Positions 1 through 7,933 of a DNA stretch of 64,000 nucleotides are shown here, piece by piece. The DNA is taken from assembly GCF_014385435.1 (NCBI RefSeq), contig NZ_JACSUD010000003.1, positions 113,537 to 177,536 on the forward strand, written 5' to 3'. The notes beneath the pieces are model-generated. The model was not told where the DNA came from. It worked only from the letters and a program-made list of their open reading frames with translations, and searched no databases. A program made the translations under genes and the position numbers. Positions within the stretch are counted from its first letter, which is position 1. Each line of letters starts with the position of its first letter. The DNA is from Alloprevotella sp. Lung230 (lineage in GTDB: Bacteria > Bacteroidota > Bacteroidia > Bacteroidales > Bacteroidaceae).

Positions 1-259
1 TTTCGTCCAGTTCCACGCGCACCACCACGCCGTTGTTGTCGCCGTAGTTGTAGTCGATGTCGCGCACCGTGCCCACGGGGTAGCCGTTGGCGTAGACGAG
101 GTTCGACACGGCCAGTCCTTTGATGTCCTTAAACTTCACATAGTAGGAGTTGCTCGACTCAAAGACGTTGATGCCTTTCAGAAAGTTGATGCCCACAAAC
201 AGCAGCGCCACGGCGGCGATGGCAGTGAGGGCGATTTTTACCTCATTCGTTAGTTTCAT
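1..259 (-). CDS. MCE/MlaD-family lipid-transport protein (partial, C-terminus beyond window)
   Basis: Reading the minus strand from the ATG at 259 gives an open frame to the window edge. It begins with a short basic N-terminus (MKLTNEVKIALTAIAAVALL), which is a single membrane anchor. The early part of an MCE domain follows, with the typical run VKFKDIKGLAVSNLVYANG and then YPVGTVRDI. MCE proteins form hexameric rings that move phospholipids between inner and outer membranes. In many Bacteroidota an MCE gene lies directly downstream of an N-acetylmuramoyl-L-alanine amidase, which is the arrangement here. Only about 86 codons are visible, so the length and C-terminal helices cannot be judged. 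Confidence 0.8.
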   Translation of the reverse strand, partial: MKLTNEVKIALTAIAAVALLFVGINFLKGINVFESSNSYYVKFKDIKGLAVSNLVYANGYPVGTVRDIDYNYGDNNGVVVRVELDE

Positions 260-341
260 TGTGTTGATCGTTTGGTTGCTTTTTGAATATAGGGGTCGGG
301 AAAAAGGAGGTAGAGGGGCGCTCCTCTCTAAGGTGATTGGG

Positions 342-455
342 CCGATATTCGCCCCCTTCGGGGACGCAGTGCTTGACACGACGGCTTGCCGTAGGTTCAT
401 CGGGCTTCGCCCTCTTCGCCTACGGCTATTGAGAGAGGCCCCCTTCGGGGACGGG
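342..455 (+). repeat. REP-like palindromic element, forward copy
   Basis: This copy has a head module (GATATTCGCCCCCTTCGGGG, from 344) and then a long imperfect hairpin at about 389-425. The hairpin stem is GCCGTAGG/CCTACGGC and its loop contains the small hairpin GGGCTTCGCCC. A second CCCCCTTCGGGG palindrome follows at about 439-450. The copy at 579-690 is its inverted partner. There is no gene between 260 and 805; the stretch is made of these two elements and the spacer between them. Confidence 0.85.
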
Positions 456-578
456 TGTAGAGGCATCCTGCATACAGGAATACGCGCGAGAAACCAACGC
501 TGCAGGGCGTCATCGACAAACCGATGTACAAACACATCGCAAACCGATGCAGGTGTGCAAATCCCAACGTCGCAGGAT

Positions 579-690
579 GTCCCCGAAGGGGGCGAATTTG
601 AATAGCCGTAGGCGAGGCGGCGCGCAGCGACGACGAACCTACGGAACGTTCAACGCTGCAAAGAACGTCCCCGAAGGGGGCGAATATCGG
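579..690 (-). repeat. REP-like palindromic element, inverted copy with the alternative loop
   Basis: This is an inverted copy of the same family, reading GTCCCCGAAGGGGGCGAA and then the stem CCGTAGGCGAGG...CCTACGG. Its loop is the second subtype (GGCGCGCAGCGACGACGAA) rather than the GGGCTTCGCCC loop of the copy at 342. It ends with an inverted head module at 667-690. Together, 342-690 is a mirror-symmetric pair. A degraded head-like stretch (GCGATATCTATATTCGCCC) continues at about 768-787. Confidence 0.85.
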
Positions 691-805
691 AAAAATCGCT
701 AAATGGGTAGACCGCTAAATCGGTAGATATATGCCATAGGCATGGGGATGTCCATGACCACAGGTGCGATATCTATATTCGCCCTTTCTCGTCCCGTGGG
801 TTTGT

Positions 806-2533
806 CTATTTTTTTCCTCCTTTCGCCGCTTGGATGGCGCGGTGCAGGTCGGTGCGCACACCATCGGCAAAGGCCACGATAAAGGCTTCGGGGAAGCGGT
901 CGGCCACTGTCTTGCGCAGACGCTTGATTTCGTCGATGTCCGTTGAATGGCCCACGGTGTATTTGTACGTGTTGCCCTCTTGGTAATGCTCCACCTCCGT
1001 CAGCCCTTTCAGTGCCGCATCGCCGGTTTTCAGACGCTGGGTGCTGCTCAGGATTTGCACCTTGAAGATGGGAGCTGCCGCGGGCGCACCCTTACCGGCG
1101 GTCGTTGCCTCCGGGGCAGCGACCGTGTCTTTCGTGCCCTTCAGACGGGCTTTTTCTGCCTTCTCTGCCTTTCCACTTGGCGCTGCTTTCTCTGTTTTCT
1201 CGGCCTTCTCGGCCTTGGCAGACTTCGGGACGGACGGCAGCGGCTTTTCGACTGCGGCGGGTTTTTCCGGTGCTGTTGCGGCCGTCTTTTCGCGCTTCGT
1301 GGCCGTGGGCGGCATCGTTTCTGCCTGTGGCGCACTGTTCTTTCGGCCTTTATTCGGGGCAGCGGCCGATGCCATTGTTGCAGCGGCCGGTGCAGGTTTT
1401 TCCGGGGTTGTCTTCTTCTCCACCGCCGGCGGTGGGGTGGGGGAGGGCTGCTGGGCTGCTGGCGCCGCCGTCGGACGGAAAGGGCGCGTCGCCACCGGCA
1501 CCACCTCCGCCACCAAGGGGGCGGCATTTGGATTTGTGGGCAAAACCGGCATGTCGAGACCGGAGGCCGACAGCCCATCGGCACGACCACCCGCATTCGC
1601 CGCCGTTTGCAGTGCAGCACTGTGCACCATCTCGGACGCGTTGTCCGCTTTTTCAACTTTCGGCAGCGTCTCGGCCGCAATCTCGGTCAGTGCGGCTGTG
1701 GGGGGCGTAGGGGCAGTGTCCTCCGGTGCAGCCTCGTGGTAGGTGTGCTGCTTCTGATAGGTGCGGAAAGCCTTGTAGAGCGATTGCGCGAGGGCCTGCA
1801 CCCCTTCCGGCGAGTGGAGGAATTTTTCCTCTTCGGGATGCGAGATGAAGCCCACCTCCGTCAGCACCGAGGGCATGGATGTGGCGCGCAGCACGAGAAA
1901 TCCCGCCTGATGCACCCCCTTGTTCTTCCGTCCCTGCGCGCCATATTGCTGCTGGATGTGGCGGGCAAAGTTCACACTCTGCTGCATGTTGTGGTCCTGC
2001 ATAAACTCAAAGATGATGTAACTTTCCGCCCGCGATGGGTCGAAATTGTGGTACACCTGCTTGTAGTTGGCCTCCTGCGTGATGACGCTGTTTTCGCGCT
2101 TCGCCACTTCCAGATTTTCTGCCGCGCGGTGCATACCGAGGGTGTAGGTTTCTGCCCCCGACACCCCGCCTTTGTTTGTCGCCACGGCGTTGGTGTGGAT
2201 GGACACGAAGAGGTCGGCCTTGTTGCGGTTGGCGATGTCGGCGCGTCCTTGCAGCGTCACGAACACATCTGTCTTTCGGGTGTAGACCACCTTCACGTCG
2301 GGGCAGTTTTGCTCCACGAGTTTGCCGAAAGCCAGTGCCACGTTGAGGTTGATGGTTTTCTCCTGAGTGAGCGCACCCACGGCACCGGCATCCTTTCCGC
2401 CGTGTCCGGCATCGATGACCAGTACAAACTGCCGCGCGGCCGCAGCGGTCGTGAGTGGAGTGAGGAGCATCGAGAGGAGAAGGCCGAGGAGGAGCACAAG
2501 GCTTCTCCCCATTGTCGTGTGGCGTAGGGGCAT
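806..2533 (-). CDS. N-acetylmuramoyl-L-alanine amidase (Amidase_3) with SPOR-like C-terminus
   Basis: A periplasmic peptidoglycan amidase. After a signal peptide (GRSLVLLLGLLLSMLL) the Amidase_3 zinc motifs appear in order: VIDAGHGGKDAGAVG, DLFVSIHTNA and SVLTEVGFISHPEEE. A long Ala/Pro/Lys/Thr-rich, low-complexity segment of about 200 residues follows. The end (FKVQILSSTQRLKTGDAALK ... FPEAFIVAF) resembles a SPOR peptidoglycan-binding domain. The frame is open up to an ATG at 2599, but that ATG lies inside the MITE-like element at 2556-2752. I therefore prefer the ATG at 2533; 2512 is also possible and sits right at the signal peptide. The downstream minus-strand gene is the MCE protein. Confidence 0.9.
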   Translation of the reverse strand: MPLRHTTMGRSLVLLLGLLLSMLLTPLTTAAAARQFVLVIDAGHGGKDAGAVGALTQEKTINLNVALAFGKLVEQNCPDVKVVYTRKTDVFVTLQGRADIANRNKADLFVSIHTNAVATNKGGVSGAETYTLGMHRAAENLEVAKRENSVITQEANYKQVYHNFDPSRAESYIIFEFMQDHNMQQSVNFARHIQQQYGAQGRKNKGVHQAGFLVLRATSMPSVLTEVGFISHPEEEKFLHSPEGVQALAQSLYKAFRTYQKQHTYHEAAPEDTAPTPPTAALTEIAAETLPKVEKADNASEMVHSAALQTAANAGGRADGLSASGLDMPVLPTNPNAAPLVAEVVPVATRPFRPTAAPAAQQPSPTPPPAVEKKTTPEKPAPAAATMASAAAPNKGRKNSAPQAETMPPTATKREKTAATAPEKPAAVEKPLPSVPKSAKAEKAEKTEKAAPSGKAEKAEKARLKGTKDTVAAPEATTAGKGAPAAAPIFKVQILSSTQRLKTGDAALKGLTEVEHYQEGNTYKYTVGHSTDIDEIKRLRKTVADRFPEAFIVAFADGVRTDLHRAIQAAKGGKK

Positions 2534-2555
2534 GTCAGTGTATGATTTTTTTCGG

Positions 2556-2752
2556 TAAGTAGGTGTTCGAAATGAATGGATACTATAATTTGTTTCCATT
2601 TTTCGTCAAGTCGTCTTTGTGAAGAAGGAGTGTAGCGAACTACACGGCGGATGAGCAAAGGCGAGATGGCGAAAAAGGAAAATAAAGATGGTGTCAAAGT
2701 AGAGAACATTCTACAATTAAGATAGCCACGTTTAATTTTGAAGACTTACTTA
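2556..2752. mobile_element. MITE-like element, long form (about 197 bp)
   Basis: The terminal inverted repeats are TAAGTAGGTGTTCGAAATGAA at the left and, read from the other end, TAAGTAAGTCTTCAAAATTAAA. The core near the right end carries the small hairpin GTAGA-GAACAT-TCTAC (2699-2714), and a second hairpin GTGTAGCGAACTACAC lies at about 2630-2645. The shorter element at 19047-19132 shares both ends and the core hairpin but lacks about 110 bp of interior. No transposase is encoded. The left end is only about 22 bp upstream of the chosen amidase start, so the element forms that gene's upstream region. Confidence 0.75.
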
Positions 2753-3059
2753 AATATAGAACTTGTGCGCAAATTTACGTTTTTTTTCTGAGTTGGTGGG
2801 ATTTGCGTCCGCTCTTTTTTGTTCCTGTGCTTGCTTTTCGCTTTTTTTTCGAGGAGCAACGTCCCGAGAGATGTCCGCTCATAGTGAGGAGAGACGAAGC
2901 CAAACGAACCATGGGGAGATCGTCCTGCAGAAGCACGACTATCGTGGGGCAATGTCCTGCCATAAAAGACTTCCCGTCGTGAGGCGCAGACCCCTGCCTC
3001 CCCTTTATACCCCTTTTCCGTTTCCCCGCTCTCCAAACTGCATGCCCAATCAAAAAAAA

Positions 3060-3118
3060 CTACCTCAGAGCTGGAAAAAACTACCTCAGAGCCGCGAAAA
3101 ACTATCTCTGAGGTAGAT
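3060..3118. repeat. 21-bp phased palindrome array, locus A (3 units)
   Basis: Units begin at 3060, 3081 and 3102: ctacctcagagctgg, ctacctcagagccgc and ctatctctgaggtag. They are separated by A-rich 6-bp spacers and the period is exactly 21 bp. The core CTC(A/T)GAG is the centre of the 15-bp consensus CTACCTC(A/T)GAGGTAG found at three other loci in the window. It lies between the divergent amidase and DUF3575 genes. Confidence 0.85.
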
Positions 3119-3417
3119 TTGCCCCCTCCGTATGGCCGTTTTTTCGGCCCTTTCTCCCGCTTTTTTTCTCTCCCTCAAAGGAAACGGTTATTCTCGCGCG
3201 CGCATACGAACATTATTATATATCCTCTTTGTGTCGAACGTCGCCGGCCTTCTCCAAGGGGCGTGAAGTTCGCTGAATGGTCGCCGGCGAGCGGAAAATG
3301 CATCACTTTTGCAAGATTCTGCCATTCCTAAATTGCAATTTGAGTTGTTTTGTGTTAAATCTTGGATTAGTACGGCTTTTTCTTAATAAAATTAGTCCGT
3401 TATTCCGAAAAACACTC
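3119..3417. other. Intergenic stretch with no recognised gene
   Basis: Pyrimidine-rich DNA follows the 21-bp array and becomes AT-rich towards the DUF3575 promoter. I see no credible coding frame, RNA gene or repeat here. The frames open across it are short and low in similarity to anything I recognise. Confidence 0.5.
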
Positions 3418-3425
3418 TATCTTTG
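3418..3425 (+). promoter_or_regulatory. Bacteroidota -7 promoter box (TATCTTTG)
   Basis: TATCTTTG matches the TAnnTTTG consensus of the Bacteroidota primary sigma factor. It lies 53 bp before the ATG at 3478. Because transcription should start just after it, an upstream in-frame start at 3277 is ruled out. Confidence 0.7.
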
Positions 3426-3477
3426 CAGCACTAACGAAAAGTACGACACACACGTCTTAAACATACTGTCCACAAAT

Positions 3478-4065
3478 ATGGCACTCACAAGAATAATGAA
3501 AAAATGGGGGCTGCTCCTCGTTTTCCTTGCCGGATGCGTCATCAACGCACAAGCGCAACAGGTGGTTCTGAAAAACAACCTCCTCTACGACGCGACTACG
3601 ACTCCCAACCTTAGTTTGGAAGTCGGCACGGGACGAAAGACGACTTTCGACTTTCAGATAGGCCTCAATCCTTTCAAGTTTGGCAACGATGCCAAACTCA
3701 AGCACATCCTCGTGCAGCCCGAGTTTCGCTATTGGACGTGTGAACGCTTTAACGGCTGGTTCTTCGCCGCTCACGCCTTGGGCGGACGCTTCAATGCCGC
3801 TAATGTCAAGCTCCCCTTCGGACTCATCAAGGGTTTGCAAGATCATCGCTACGAAGGTTGGTATGTCGGTGGAGGACTAGGCGTCGGTTATCAATGGCCG
3901 CTCTCCCGCCGCTGGAGTATGGAAGCCGAATTGGGAGCCGGTTATGTCTACTTTGATTATGACAAATTTCAATGTGGAGAATGTGGCACACGGCTTTCCG
4001 ATACCCATCGCAACTATTGGGGTGTGACCAAAGCAGCCATTTCTTTTATCTACGTCCTTAAATAA
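3478..4065 (+). CDS. DUF3575 family outer-membrane protein of a fimbrial locus
   Basis: A protein of about 195 residues. It has a signal peptide (KKWGLLLVFLAGCVINAQAQ) and then QQVVLKNNLLYDATTTPNLS, the typical opening of DUF3575. Alternating aromatic/glycine segments follow (VGGGLGVGYQWPLSRRWSME, AELGAGYVYFDYDKF), as in a small outer-membrane beta-barrel. DUF3575 genes commonly sit next to DUF3868 and fimbrillin genes in Bacteroidales, which is the order here. The start is 3478, or 3496 for the internal MKKWG; both lie after the promoter box. The exact molecular role is unknown. Confidence 0.85.
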   Translation: MALTRIMKKWGLLLVFLAGCVINAQAQQVVLKNNLLYDATTTPNLSLEVGTGRKTTFDFQIGLNPFKFGNDAKLKHILVQPEFRYWTCERFNGWFFAAHALGGRFNAANVKLPFGLIKGLQDHRYEGWYVGGGLGVGYQWPLSRRWSMEAELGAGYVYFDYDKFQCGECGTRLSDTHRNYWGVTKAAISFIYVLK

Positions 4066-4156
4066 TACGTCCTTAAATAAAGCGTCTTTCGCTCAGTTTT
4101 TTTCGAAACGCGCATTTCTAAAAGCATTTTCAGCTCCGCAATACACCACTGCTGTC

Positions 4157-5596
4157 ATGAAACTCACCCATAAGCTCCTCGCCCTCTTGCTTTTCGCTAC
4201 AGCGCTTCCCTTGGCAGCGCAGAAAGGTAAAGCCTATGATGGCCGCCTTACTTTCGATGTTCTCAATATCTCTAAGGCGCACGACACACTCTTTGTCAGC
4301 CTCAAAGCTCGCTTGGAGCAAATGAAGCTCCATTCGCGCTCGGCACTTGCCTTGACCCCCGTCATCGTTTCTCCCGATGGCTCACAGCGTCTTCCTCTTG
4401 CTCCCACTGTGCTGGGTGGTCGCAACCGCATTATCATGGCGCAGCGCGGACAGTTCTCCGCTCTTGGCGTGGATAAAGATACGCCCATCACGCGTCACCG
4501 CAACCGCCGCGACAGCATCCTTGTGATGGACTACGCCATTCCTTATCAGCCGTGGATGCGCAAGGCTCAACTCTTTGTTGAAGAGCAGAGCACCGGCTGC
4601 GCCAATTGCGATTTGGGGAACAATAAGTATAAACTCAGCGAGCGACTCCTTAATAATGAGTATGTGCCTAAGTATCAGGTGCTTTATGCCCAGCCGCCCT
4701 CGAAGGAAGTCAAGGTGCGCTCCGATAAATTTATCGCCCGCTTCAACTTCCGTGTCAATAAGTACGACCTCATCCCGAAGCTCGGCAACAACCGACGCGA
4801 ACTCGCTCGTGTGGACAGCGTGGCGCGTGCTGTGCTCGAAAACCCTGACTTCACCGTGCGCAACGTGGCCATCGATGGTTATGCTTCGCCCGAAGGAAAC
4901 TATGAGGCCAACGTCAACCTCTCGCGCAATCGCGGACAGTCGCTCGTCAACTATCTCGTGCGCAACTACAAGCTTCGCAACAACCTCTTCAATGTGACCG
5001 GACACGGAGAAGACTGGGAAGGACTCGAAGAAGCCGTTGCCAAGACGGTCTTCGAAGACCAAGAGAAAGTGATGGACATCTTTGTCAATTATGTGACGGA
5101 AAACGAGCGCAAGGCCCAACTCAAAAAGCTGGGTGCCACCTACAAGTTCCTCGTCGACAACGTCTATCCTCCCCTCCGCCGCACCGAATATAAGTTCGTC
5201 TACGAAGTGCGTTCCTACTCCTTGGAAGAAGCGAAGGAAATCATCCATCGCCGTCCCGACCTCCTCAGCAAGAGCGAGATGCTCGGTGTGGCTATGTCCT
5301 ATCCCGAAGGCAGTGAAGAGCGGCAGGCCACGCTCCTCCTCGCCAAGAAGTTCTTCCCCGATGAAGATGTCGTGAAGTTCAACGCCTTGGCCAACCAGCA
5401 GATCAACCGTCCCGAGACTGTGACTGCTGCTCAGTTTGGCGAACTCTTCGAAACGCCGGAGTGGAACAACAACATCGGTGTCTTCTTCGGCCAACAAAAA
5501 GACTATGCTCGTGCCCTCGAGTTCTTCGAAAAGGCCGGCGACAACCCTGTCGCCAAGACCAATGCCGAAGAAACACGCAAGGCCATGGAGCCATAG
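4157..5596 (+). CDS. DUF3868 / OmpA-like protein of the fimbrial locus
   Basis: A 479-residue exported protein with signal peptide MKLTHKLLALLLFATALPLA. The N-terminal third (YDGRLTFDVLNISKAHDTLF, then LTPVIVSPDGSQRLPLAPTVLGG) fits DUF3868. Residues about 190-300 contain an OmpA-C-like segment (FNFRVNKYDLIPKLGNNRRE, VAIDGYASPEGNYEANVNLS, SRNRGQSLVNYL) that in relatives binds peptidoglycan. The C-terminal part is helical and TPR-like (NIGVFFGQQKDYARALEFFE). It lies 91 bp after DUF3575 and before the fimbrillin genes. I infer that it helps anchor or assemble fimbriae. Confidence 0.85.
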   Translation: MKLTHKLLALLLFATALPLAAQKGKAYDGRLTFDVLNISKAHDTLFVSLKARLEQMKLHSRSALALTPVIVSPDGSQRLPLAPTVLGGRNRIIMAQRGQFSALGVDKDTPITRHRNRRDSILVMDYAIPYQPWMRKAQLFVEEQSTGCANCDLGNNKYKLSERLLNNEYVPKYQVLYAQPPSKEVKVRSDKFIARFNFRVNKYDLIPKLGNNRRELARVDSVARAVLENPDFTVRNVAIDGYASPEGNYEANVNLSRNRGQSLVNYLVRNYKLRNNLFNVTGHGEDWEGLEEAVAKTVFEDQEKVMDIFVNYVTENERKAQLKKLGATYKFLVDNVYPPLRRTEYKFVYEVRSYSLEEAKEIIHRRPDLLSKSEMLGVAMSYPEGSEERQATLLLAKKFFPDEDVVKFNALANQQINRPETVTAAQFGELFETPEWNNNIGVFFGQQKDYARALEFFEKAGDNPVAKTNAEETRKAMEP

Positions 5597-5628
5597 CGGA
5601 TAAATCATCGGGACGCCCACAGCTGCGA

Positions 5629-6270
5629 TATGTACACCGATATTCGCCCCCTTCGGGGACGCACACAGTACACGACCGCTTACCGTAGGCTCATCAGGCT
5701 TCGCCCTCTTTACCTACGGACAGCCCAACACCGAAGGAACGCCCCCGAAGGGGACGCCCATCGGATACTCGTAAATCGGTAGACTGGTAAACCGTTACCC
5801 ATAAACTCCATCGCCGCAGGGAGTCCCCGAAGGGGGCTGCTCTCAATAACCGTAGGCGAGGCGCCGCGCAGCGACGACGAACCTACGGATGCCCAACACC
5901 GCAAGGAACGCCCCCGAAGGGGACGCCCATCGGACACTCGTAAATCGGTAGGCTGGTAAACAGTTACCCACAAACTCCATCGCCGCAGGAAGTCCCCGAA
6001 GGGGGCTACTCTCAATAACCGTAGGCGAGGCGGCGCGCAGCGACGATGAACCTACGGATGCCGAACACCGCAGGGAACGCCCCCGAAGAGGACGCCCATC
6101 GGACACTCGCAAATCGGTAGACTGGTAAACCGTTACCCACAAACTCCATCGCCGCAGGGAGTCCCCGAAGGGGGCAGCTCTCAATAACCGTAGGCGAGGC
6201 GGCGCGCAGCGACGACGAACCTACGGACGCCCAACACCGCAAGGAACGCCCCCGCAGGGGACGCCCATCG
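5629..6270. repeat. REP-like repeat cluster, left of the Y1 transposase, including a 3 x 169-bp tandem array
   Basis: The cluster opens with CGATATGTACACCGATATTC, the head CCCCCTTCGGGG and one GGGCTTCGCCC-type hairpin (5683-5720). Three near-identical tandem units of 169 bp follow, with GTCCCCGAAGGGGGC at 5823, 5992 and 6161. Each unit carries a taaatcggtagactggtaaa-like stretch, the GGCGCGCAGCGACGACGAA-type hairpin and an AACGCCCCCGAAGGGGACGC palindrome. The stretch 5597-6326 has no other gene; open frames across it are repeat artefacts. Confidence 0.9.
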
Positions 6271-6326
6271 GACACTCGTAAATCGCTAAACTCATAGATT
6301 GGTAAACAACAAAACAAAAATCCGGT

Positions 6327-6782
6327 ATGGCCTATACGCAGATTGTCTACCACATCGTGATACGCCCGAAGGACTCTAAACCGGTGTTCCCACCAGAATA
6401 TGAACGCGAACTCTTCGCCTATATGGTGGGAGTGCTCCAAGCACGGAAGTCCCATGTCTATCGTATCAATGGTATGCCGGACCACATCCATCTGCTCATC
6501 AGCTTACATCCCACGGTCGCCCTCGCCGACTTGGTGCGTGATCTGAAAATCGCCTGCGGAAATTTCCTCCGAAGTCATCCCGACAAATTTCCAAAGTTCA
6601 CCCTCTGGGGAGAAACTTATGGAGCAGTGACTTGTCGATATGACGACATCGAAACCGTACGACAGTATATCATCCGCCAGAAGGAACACCATACTAAGGT
6701 TTCCTTTGCCGATGAGTTTAAGCAATTCCTTGCTGAAAACGGTATCGAACTAGATGCTTACCTGCCGAACTCTACACCCTAA
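6327..6782 (+). CDS. Single-domain Y1/HUH transposase (IS200/IS605-like, RAYT-like)
   Basis: A 151-residue protein consisting only of a Y1 transposase domain. The HUH motif is at residues 49-58 (GMPDHIHLLI, H53 and H55). The likely nucleophilic tyrosine is Y114 in VRQYIIRQKEHH, followed by the family's F-x-x-E (SFADEF). The segment LWGETYGAVTCR is also typical. Enzymes of this family cut single-stranded DNA at hairpin-marked sites. No tnpB and no IS200-type ends are seen. Instead the gene is enclosed on both sides by the palindromic repeat family described here, which is the arrangement of REP-associated tyrosine transposases. The assignment to Y1 is secure; action on these repeats is inference. 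Confidence 0.9.
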   Translation: MAYTQIVYHIVIRPKDSKPVFPPEYERELFAYMVGVLQARKSHVYRINGMPDHIHLLISLHPTVALADLVRDLKIACGNFLRSHPDKFPKFTLWGETYGAVTCRYDDIETVRQYIIRQKEHHTKVSFADEFKQFLAENGIELDAYLPNSTP

Positions 6783-6825
6783 AAATCTTGGAGCACGTTC
6801 GGCGCTCATCGGATAGGGTTCTACA

Positions 6826-7850
6826 TCGCCCGATATTCGCCCCCTTCGGGGACGCACATAGTATACGACCGCTTACCGTAGGTTCATCGGGTTTCGCCCT
6901 CTTCACCTACGGATGCCCAACACCGCAAGGAACGCCCCCGAAGGGGACGCCCATCGGAAAAAAAGCGGCTACGGCAGAACTCCCATCGGTACGATATGTA
7001 CACCGATATTCGCCCCCTTCGGGGACGCACACAGTATACGACCGCTTACCGTAGGCTCATCGGGCTTCGCCCTCTTCACCTACGGCTATTCAAAGAAGCC
7101 CCCTTCGGGGACGGCAGTAGCGCGATATACATCGAAGACCTTACCGCGGCAACCCCATCGCCGCAGGGAGTCCCCGAAGGGGGCAGCTCTCAATAACCGT
7201 AGGCGAGGCGGCGCGCAGCGACGACGAACCTACGGACAGCCCAACACCGCAGGGAACGCCCCCGAAGGGGACGCCCATCGGAAAAAGCGGCCACTGCAGA
7301 ACTCCCACCGGTACGATATGTACACCGATATTCGCCCCCTTCGGGGACGCACACAGTATACGACTGCTTACCGTAGGTTCATCGGGCTTCGCCCTCTTCA
7401 CCTACGGCTATTCAAAGAAGCCCCCTTCGGGGACAGTTGTAGCACATAGTATCTGCACATGGTATGTTGCCAAGAAGTTTCTTCGGAGACGGCAATAGCA
7501 CATAGTATCTGCACACGTTACACTGCCAAGAAGTCTCTTCGGGGACGGCAGTAGCACATAGTATCTGCCACGGTACGCTGCCAAGAAGCCCCTCCGGGAG
7601 ACGGCAGTAGCGCGATATACATCGAAGACCTTACCGCGCGGCAACTCCATCGCCGCAGGGAGTCCCCAAAGGGGGCAGCTCTCAATAACCGTAGGCGAGG
7701 CGGCGCGCAGCGACGACGAACCTACGGACAGCCCAACACCGCAAGAAACGCCCCCGAAGGGGACGCCCATCGGAAAAAAGCGGCCACGGCAGAACTCCCA
7801 CCGGTACGATATGTACACCGATATTCGCCCCCTTTCGGGGACAGTCCCCC
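6826..7850. repeat. REP-like repeat cluster, right of the Y1 transposase
   Basis: This is about 1 kb of the same modules in mixed orientation. Heads (ATATTCGCCCCCTTCGGGG) lie near 6832, 7006, 7328 and, degraded, 7821. GGGCTTCGCCC-type hairpins are near 6876, 7048 and 7370, and GGCGCGCAGCG-type hairpins near 7195-7235 and 7688-7727. Larger blocks recur: CGATATGTACACCGATATTC occurs at about 6992, 7314 and 7807. A 56-bp satellite beginning AGCACATAGTATCTGC is repeated three times (7441, 7497, 7553). The cluster ends about 85 bp before the major fimbrillin start. There is no gene between 6783 and 7933. Confidence 0.9.
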
Positions 7851-7933
7851 ATCAACTAGTAAACAATTCTCTCGGAATTTACAATTCTGAAACTCATTAA
7901 TCAATTTATTTATTCACTAATTCCATTTCAATT

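Noticed and set aside
947..2527. Long open frames on the plus strand opposite the amidase gene (also 1041-1742 and 1105-1710)
   Set aside because: They lie antisense to the Ala/Pro/Lys-rich amidase tail, whose GC-biased codons keep the other frames open. The amidase frame has clear catalytic motifs; the others have none.
5757..6266. Tandem repeats here and the 21-bp arrays as CRISPR
   Set aside because: The 169-bp units repeat their whole sequence and have no unique spacers. The 21-bp units are too short with constant A/T spacers. No cas genes are present; the Cas2-like VapD protein is not linked to any array.
6913..7449. Open frames of 86-178 codons running through the repeat cluster
   Set aside because: Their products are translations of the palindromic repeats in several frames and recur at every repeat locus with different starts. 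There is no start or codon signal of a gene.
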